Source of the DNA: Jaltomata sinuosa
Taxonomy: Eukaryota > Streptophyta > Magnoliopsida > Solanales > Solanaceae
NCBI GenBank assembly: GCA_003996215.1
Contig: QJPP01001526.1
Span: 62,001 to 126,000 of the forward strand
DNA length: 64,000 nt
Direction of reading: 5' to 3'
In this document: positions 58,634 through 64,000 of the stretch, in pieces
Numbering within the stretch: the first letter of the stretch is position 1
Layout: every line of letters starts with the position of its first letter
Translations under genes and position numbers: made by a program
Notes under the pieces: generated by a model
Seen by the model: only the letters and a program-made list of their open reading frames with translations
What the model was told of the DNA's origin: nothing
Databases searched by the model: none

Positions 58634-59489
58634 GAAATTATTGGGATTCATTTTTGCACAAGTTTTAAATTGAACTGTAATCTCATATTATGCAATAATG
58701 GTTCTTAATTTCCATAACTCAATAATGATTGTTTGATATTTATGTCTTGCAATAATTGGTAGTGGTCCTTACATCAAATTACTTAAATGATGTATGTGTT
58801 TAAAGTTATATAGTTTGTTAGTCACCAAAGTGGTTAAACTAAAATGTTGATATTTACACATACATTTTTGACCTTATGCATGTTTTAGATTATATAGTTT
58901 GTTAGTCACTAAAATGGCCAAACTAGAACGTTTAAAACTCACATGCGTAAAATTTTATGATATTATGTGTGCATTTATATTCATATAGTTTGTTAGTCAC
59001 CAAAGTGGACAAACTAGTATGGTTAAGAAAATATGCATACATAAATTTGTCATTTATTCATAAAAAATAATGAAATGCCTATTGTTGAAAATCAATAGAT
59101 AAACTGACTTTCACTGTTGCTAGAACTTAAGGATTTATCCAAAGGTGAATCAATTATTCTATGAATAGTGAACTTTATGAGGTAAATTAATATTCTTTAG
59201 TCGAATATATATTGTATATCCAAAGATGTTGTATATGTTTGATTAAAAATATTTAATTATGTATTTAAAATAAAAATGACATCCAAATTATGATAGTGTG
59301 TCGTAGTATTTAACCAAAGTAGAATTACGATATACTTTTATTGTTTTGCTGAATCCACATTATTTTCTGATTTGTGAGCATGTATATCTATTTTGCAGCT
59401 ATTCCTCTCCATTCACATGTTTCATCTGTTACTGTATTCAATGGATTGAACTTCTCTGAATGACATGAGCAAGTCCAATTTTATTTAGG
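58634..59489 (+). mobile_element. Leader region of a copia relic with three hairpin repeats
   Basis: Three copies of ATATAGTTTGTTAGTCAC(C/T) followed by AAAGTGG and AAACTA occur at about 58808, 58893 and 58978. Each can fold (AGTTTGT with ACAAACT, CAC with GTG). The region precedes a copia gag in the same orientation and is split from its left part by the solo LTR. Confidence 0.5.
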
Positions 59490-60108
59490 TGTGATGGATC
59501 TTGATTTGGCTCTGCTAAATGACAAATCTGCTGCCATTACTGATAAAAGCAGTGAGAATGAGAAGTCTTTCCATAAATCATGGGAGCGCTCTAACGGATT
59601 GAGACTTATGTTCATACGAATGACTGTTGCTAATAACCTTAAGAGTACTATTCCATAAATAGAAAGAACCAGAAAATACCTGAAGTTTGTGAAAGAACAT
59701 TTTTGTTCTGCTGATAAGTCTCTCGCTGGTACACTAATGGTTGAACTCACGATCATGAAGTTTGATGGGTCACGTAGTATGAAAAATCATATCACCAAGA
59801 TAACTAACATTGAAATAAGACTTCGGACCCTGGGGATGAAAGCGGCTAACACCTTCTTGGTTAAGTTTATTCTGAAATCATTGCCTCTTGAGTATGGACC
59901 ATTCTAAATTTACTATAACACTATTAAGGATAAGTGGGATATTAATGAATTGTCCAGTATGCTTACTTAGGAGGAGTCAAGACTTAAGAAATAAGAAACT
60001 CATTCCATTAACCTCATGGGTCAAGGAGCTGGTAAAGGACTTAGAGTGAAGGCCAACAAGTTTAAGAAGAAGAAAGCACCTGCTAAAGTTCCACAAGGTG
60101 CTCATAAG
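59490..60108 (+). pseudogene. copia gag fragment
   Basis: Translation gives MDLDLALLND, SWERSNGLRLMFIRMTV, FCSADKSLAGTLM, then LKSLPLEYGPF and a basic stretch KKKKAPAKV just before where the zinc knuckle should start. Stops interrupt at about 59656, 59906, 59968 and 59991. The downstream element is cut off by the LTR starting at 60109. Confidence 0.8.
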
Positions 60109-62339
60109 TGTCACGACTCAGCTACTGGGCTGTGCCGGCACCTACTTTAATCTACCTAGATAGGAGAATCCTTACCACCCGAATCAACAGACAAAGCAGA
60201 AAAGAACATAAGTCATGAAATAAAAACTCTTTTTAATACATGGAACTTCCTTTATAAAATTTCAGGAAATAAATGACTTATAGAACTTGCGAAAAATCAT
60301 TTACAATATGAGACAAACCTCCCTAGAACCTAGTCTAAGCCGGTACAAGTGCTACTATAAGATGGTACATAGCTGAAGAGGATATAACTCTCACCATATA
60401 AAAGAAATAAGAGCTGCCGGAAGATCACCGCCATCCTGAACCTGTGGAACATTACCAACCCTGCAACCAGACTATACCCAAAAAGGTATAGCAAGAGTAG
60501 AATCAGTACAAATACACATACTGGTAAGCCTTATCAGTTGACCCAAATTCACTCCTACCATCATATAGAAATCAAGATAAAATACATCAGTTAAATACTT
60601 CACCCCTTTTCACAATTGCCTTTATCAATCTCCCCCTCCATCGGAACCAACCTTTCTAACCTTTTGCTGCCAACTCCACCACCCTAGTCTTATCCCTGAC
60701 ATCTAGGACTTCCCAAGTCTCACATACCACTATACTTTCCAAGTCTCACTCACCTTTACCAATATCCATGTCCATGCCTGGACTACCCTTCCCTTACCTA
60801 AATCAACTGTCTTGACTAGACATTTAGACTTAACACGGGTAACTGCCCAACCAAACCACTTATACCCATATTCTTACTTATCAGTGTCCGGACTCTTTAC
60901 GGACCCCTATGATAACCTTTCAACCTGTTTATAACAACCAGCAACTACAACCCCAGACTATCAGTCTTCCTCCCAATTTATCAACCATACCAAATTCACC
61001 TAGCCACCATTGGCACATTTCATGACAACCATAGAGTTACATCTAAATCTTTTTTTACATAGTCTGGACCTACCCCGGGATACCCCTAACAACATCTAAG
61101 TGTTAGCATGATAAGCCTAGTCTTTACCAAGACCATATATAAATCAGTATAATCTCCCGGCCTCTCATGGACTATATGCAATTTTCACAGTTCAAGAATA
61201 CAGCCCGGTCCGCTCATGGAACCTTCACAAGAATACAACAATGTAATAAAATAAATCCGTACTAGGCGTGGTACCTGAGCCAACTATTATGTTATCCTGT
61301 ACCAAGAGTGGTACCCGAGCCAACCATTTGTTATCCCGTACTAGGCGTGGTACCCGAGCTAATCGAATGTCACACAAAATCCACAGTCACATACAATGAA
61401 CAATCAACACTTGTAAGCCAACAAGCAATAACACCTAGTTCATTTTACAAGACTGATAACATGACCCCTAGACATTTCTAATCATTCCCTATGCATGCAA
61501 CTCATACAATACTTAAATAAAAGTACACAAACATAAATGCATATGGGAATCAATAACCATCACCTATCCTATTCCGGGTACACAATGAACCATCAAATTC
61601 CGTCCGAAGACTAACCCCAAATCACCCCTTTAAACATGCCATTAGATACCTTTATTCCTGACCCTCCTCCTAGGACTGAGATACAACAGGGGAAAACCTC
61701 CCCTTACCTTGGAAACACAGTCATTATGATATTCTAATTATACCAATTCATTTCCCGAAACTTTCGTTCCTTGCACATTAGTTAATTACTAACCCCTTCC
61801 CCTAACCTTCTCGACATTCTAGTCCTTTTATTCATTAGCAAAATCATATCAAATCTACTTTGTGAAGAAAACCTAGCCTACCTGGATGCCGTGCAGCTGT
61901 TCATGCCCTTTTTGGCTCCATAAAAGAATTCCCTGATGATTCTGCAGGCCTGAATCAGTAGTTTCACGTTCTTTTAACTGGAATCCCTCCTCAAAAAAAT
62001 TCGTTCATGCCACGATGATCAATATGGAAGGGCAGTTTTTTTGATGCATTCCTCTTGAGAATGAAGAAAAAGAGAGATCTACCTTTGAAAGCTCCACGGG
62101 ACCACCTACCACTAGTGCTAGAATTCTTTCTTTGATAAGCAATGGAAATAGAAATGGGAAGATGGGAGGAATAGCTATCTTTGCTCTTGCGCTTGTACCA
62201 CATATTATGGGTAACATAGGAGACATCTCTATTTTCCCTCGGGGAATCCTTAGAATTCCCACTGCTTAACTTTCAATTCGCCTCTGACCATCAAATGAAA
62301 TGTGAATAAACTGTCCTCCTCTCTTTGAAAGAAGGGGCG

Positions 62340-62450
62340 CTTCTGGTTCTGTCGAACAGATCTTGTAGGATTCCTAAGAAATTCTTCGATTTCTTCTGGA
62401 AACAGATGATTAATCATCTGCTTCTCACGTTCCATGAATAGCCAGGACAT
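62340..62450 (-). pseudogene. ycf2: plastid ycf2 fragment
   Basis: Minus-strand frame reads NHLFPEEIEEFLRNPTRSVR, recognisable as part of the large plastid Ycf2 protein (an import-motor-associated AAA-type protein). The surrounding sequence diverges. Only this piece remains. Confidence 0.75.
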
Positions 62451-62575
62451 TGAAGAATATCCAGAAAGGCATTTCGGGAATCAGTTGTTAGAATCAATGG
62501 GTCTTCAAATTGTTCATTTGAAAAAATTGAAACCCTTCTTATTGGATGATCATGATACTTCCTTTGTCACTTAAA
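62440..62575 (+). pseudogene. ycf2: plastid ycf2 fragment
   Basis: Plus-strand frame reads QLLESMGLQIVHLKKLKPFL then DDHDTS, a different Ycf2 segment, in the opposite orientation to the neighbouring piece. Ends in a stop soon after. Confidence 0.78.
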
Positions 62576-62634
62576 AGTAAAGAAGAGATACACACTTTGA
62601 AATTGGTGGGATTTAGGATGGAATCGAATAGCGA

Positions 62635-62931
62635 ATGCACTTGCGGTTAAGACATGGGTTGTTATGTAACAAGCGCATAATGTCCAGTGGAACGCCCATG
62701 GATTTTATCATCAAGCCATATTTTGACCCGGACATTTTCGGGATGCCTCTAATAACCAACGAATGGCAAGTGCCTTACGAAAATTTAGAAAGCCAATGTT
62801 TTGATAGATTAAAAGATCCTGAATGGAATGATTCAGTGGTAGAGGAATCTTTACATCAAAACTTCAGAAATAAAAAGAATAAAGTGAAGGATAAACGTAT
62901 ATACATACGTATTGAATACTATATCAAATGA
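62635..62931 (+). other. Unrecognised 98-codon open frame in the organelle insert
   Basis: Encodes MHLRLRHGLLCNKRIM... with FIIKPYFDPDIFGMPL and a lysine-rich end. I do not recognise it. It may come from mitochondrial or plastid intergenic DNA. Confidence 0.3.
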
Positions 62932-62952
62932 TTCATGACAACCCAAATCCGT

Positions 62953-63068
62953 CACCGCCGTATGACTGATCGGCTATTACTAGTGATTTCGGCTTTATGC
63001 AGGCAAGTTGCAGCTTGCAATCCGAACTGAGGATGGGTTTTTGGGGTAAGATCACCCTCGCGGGATCT
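62953..63068 (-). pseudogene. rrn16: plastid 16S rRNA fragment
   Basis: The stretch with TTGCAATCCGAACTGAGGAT, TCACCCTCGCGGGATC and CGTCACCGCCGTATGACTGA is the reverse complement of the conserved 3' part of plastid/bacterial 16S rRNA. Several substitutions are seen relative to the conserved sequence. About 116 bp only, so not functional. Confidence 0.88.
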
Positions 63069-63139
63069 CTATTGCTCACAACTGGGTCTTGAGTGTCGGT
63101 CTAACAAAAAAGGAAACTCTAGTTGCTTCTCTTGTCCAA

Positions 63140-63205
63140 TTTGAGTTGCGAAAACTTCTGGATAGGTATCCTACATTTGAACCAAATTCTTTCTGGTTAT
63201 GAATA
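63140..63205 (+). pseudogene. ycf2: plastid ycf2 fragment
   Basis: Plus-strand frame reads FELRKLLDRYPTFEPNSFWL followed by a stop; a third, non-adjacent Ycf2 segment. Confidence 0.8.
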
Positions 63206-63462
63206 TCTGAACTGGTTGTTTGCTGTCTAAGAATTCTTGTTTAGGCAGTTCATATCATCCATATATAGTGTTTTGATCTAAGATTTCAATTCTTGCGGCG
63301 TGGTCTAGAATAATTGCGAATCCATGGTTTTTTTGTTTTGGTTACAAGAAGTGCTTCTTTGCTCGCTTGTAGCACCTCTCCTTTTAGTCGAGTGACTTAG
63401 TACCTCTCCTCGAGTTTCCACTGTAGTATTGAATGAGGTGACGAGAGCTGATGCCTGAAACA

Positions 63463-63650
63463 TTCTGGGGCTACAAAGATAGTTATTAAATTGTTAGCAC
63501 CGCATAAAAACATTCCCCCTAGAGTAGCTGGTAATACGAATAAGAGAAACTCTGTTATAGCCATTTCTGTACATTTAATGTACTCTACGGATAGAGGAAT
63601 ACATAGAGTTGAACATAGTAAAATAAGAGATTGGTAGATACACAAATCAC
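63463..63650 (-). pseudogene. ndhB: plastid ndhB exon 1 fragment
   Basis: Minus-strand frame has SLILLCSTLCIPLSVEY, then TEFLLFVLPATLGGMFLCGA and ITIFVAPECF, membrane segments of the NDH subunit 2 of the plastid NADH dehydrogenase-like complex. Similarity stops abruptly at about 63463 after ECF, marking a junction with other DNA. Confidence 0.85.
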
Positions 63651-64000
63651 CTTAAATCTAAGAAGCCGAGTTAGTGGGTTGGTCCGGGTGGAGAGAAAAA
63701 AAATGAATTGAACTTTGCCTGTGCCCATAAGAAATCGCGGAGCCACCCATTAATAGTAATAGAACTCAGCACAAAGTTTCCTCCCGTGATATGAGTTACT
63801 ACCCCTTGATCACTGGCTCCCAAGACTTGGAGCATCCTAGGAAGGTTTTTGGAGAAACCCTCGCATGATTTCCAACTGAGGAGAAGAATTCTTTTATTAA
63901 AAACCCGTCTTGAGACTACTGCCTCCCGTCCCTCCGCTATAGCGGTTGACCTTCCGTTATGGCGGTATCGCTATAGCGGAATAAATACTGCTATAGCGGA

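Larger units (their letters stand above)
61993..63808. other. Mosaic organelle-DNA insertion (NUPT/NUMT)
   Basis: About 1.8 kb interrupts the LTR. It contains short pieces of plastid ycf2 (both strands), plastid 16S rRNA (minus) and ndhB (minus), joined in an order and orientation not found in a plastid genome, with unassigned DNA between (61993-62340, 62575-62950, 63250-63460, 63650-63808). Plastid pieces already shuffled inside a mitochondrial genome would give this pattern; that route is inference. The uninterrupted LTR at about 58300-58325 shows the empty site. Confidence 0.85.
60109..64000 (-). repeat. Second minus-strand chromovirus LTR, interrupted, runs off window
   Basis: Starts TGTCACGACTCAGCTACTGG and follows the 56143-58628 LTR closely throughout. 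It is interrupted at 61993-63808 by organelle DNA and resumes with CCCAAGACTTGGAGCATC to a palindrome array at about 63938-64000. Its far end lies outside the window, so solo or paired status is unknown. Confidence 0.88.

Noticed and set aside
62005..62262. Minus-strand hydrophobic ORF in the organelle insert as a real membrane protein
   Set aside because: The flanking sequence is a mosaic of broken fragments and I could not match it to a known organelle gene.
46305..64000. Regularly repeated palindromic and tandem motifs considered as a CRISPR array
   Set aside because: Spacing is irregular, the repeats lie in LTRs of plant retrotransposons, and no cas genes are present.

Overview
This window is a stretch of plant nuclear DNA, almost certainly from a eudicot and most likely a nightshade (Solanaceae). 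The evidence is a plant-specific LOB-domain transcription factor with introns, an AT-rich background full of Stowaway-type miniature elements, chromovirus and copia retrotransposons of the kind common in tomato, pepper, potato and tobacco, and plastid-derived fragments. No prokaryotic features are present. The genus is inferred from remembered repeat families and was not tested.

Layout: 1-4373 is the 3' part of a decayed copia element. 4380-5207 is an L1-type LINE remnant cut by a minus-strand gypsy LTR (5208-8058). 9281-10851 holds two hAT-like pieces with a TRIM element between them. 10860-14800 is AT-rich and MITE-laden, with a small non-repetitive island carrying two G-boxes (about 12480-12730). 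14973-20480 is the only host gene that looks intact: a two-exon class I LBD gene whose 4.9 kb intron is filled with MITEs. 20740-27425 holds DNA-transposon relics, including two inverted copies of a GTAATTAC-rich element, and a degenerate minus-strand retroelement. 27697-32060 is a Mutator-like element containing a second Mutator-like element, which in turn contains an RTE LINE; both MULEs have perfect 9-bp target duplications. 32174-39051 (minus) is a four-exon dehydrogenase/reductase pseudogene of the vestitone reductase/DFR type. It is split by a complete copia insertion (33586-38104) and carries at least three nonsense codons. 39130-45730 holds hAT, MULE, Stowaway and Tourist-like elements. 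45871-55497 is a full-length but heavily mutated chromovirus with its TTTTA target duplication. 56143-58628 is a related solo LTR, 59490-60108 a copia gag relic, and 60109-64000 another LTR of the same group, itself interrupted by a 1.8 kb mosaic of organelle DNA (ycf2, 16S rRNA and ndhB pieces).

Only the LBD gene is likely to make a host protein. The rest is a layered record of insertions in which the nesting order, target duplications and a paired empty site can be read directly. I did not find a convincing new protein system. The most unusual signals are the MULE-in-MULE nest with a near-identical target motif used by an independent MULE, arrays of perfect palindromes in the chromovirus LTRs, nonsense codons nearly all explicable by C-to-T change, and a tRNA-like Pol III promoter inside a hAT element.
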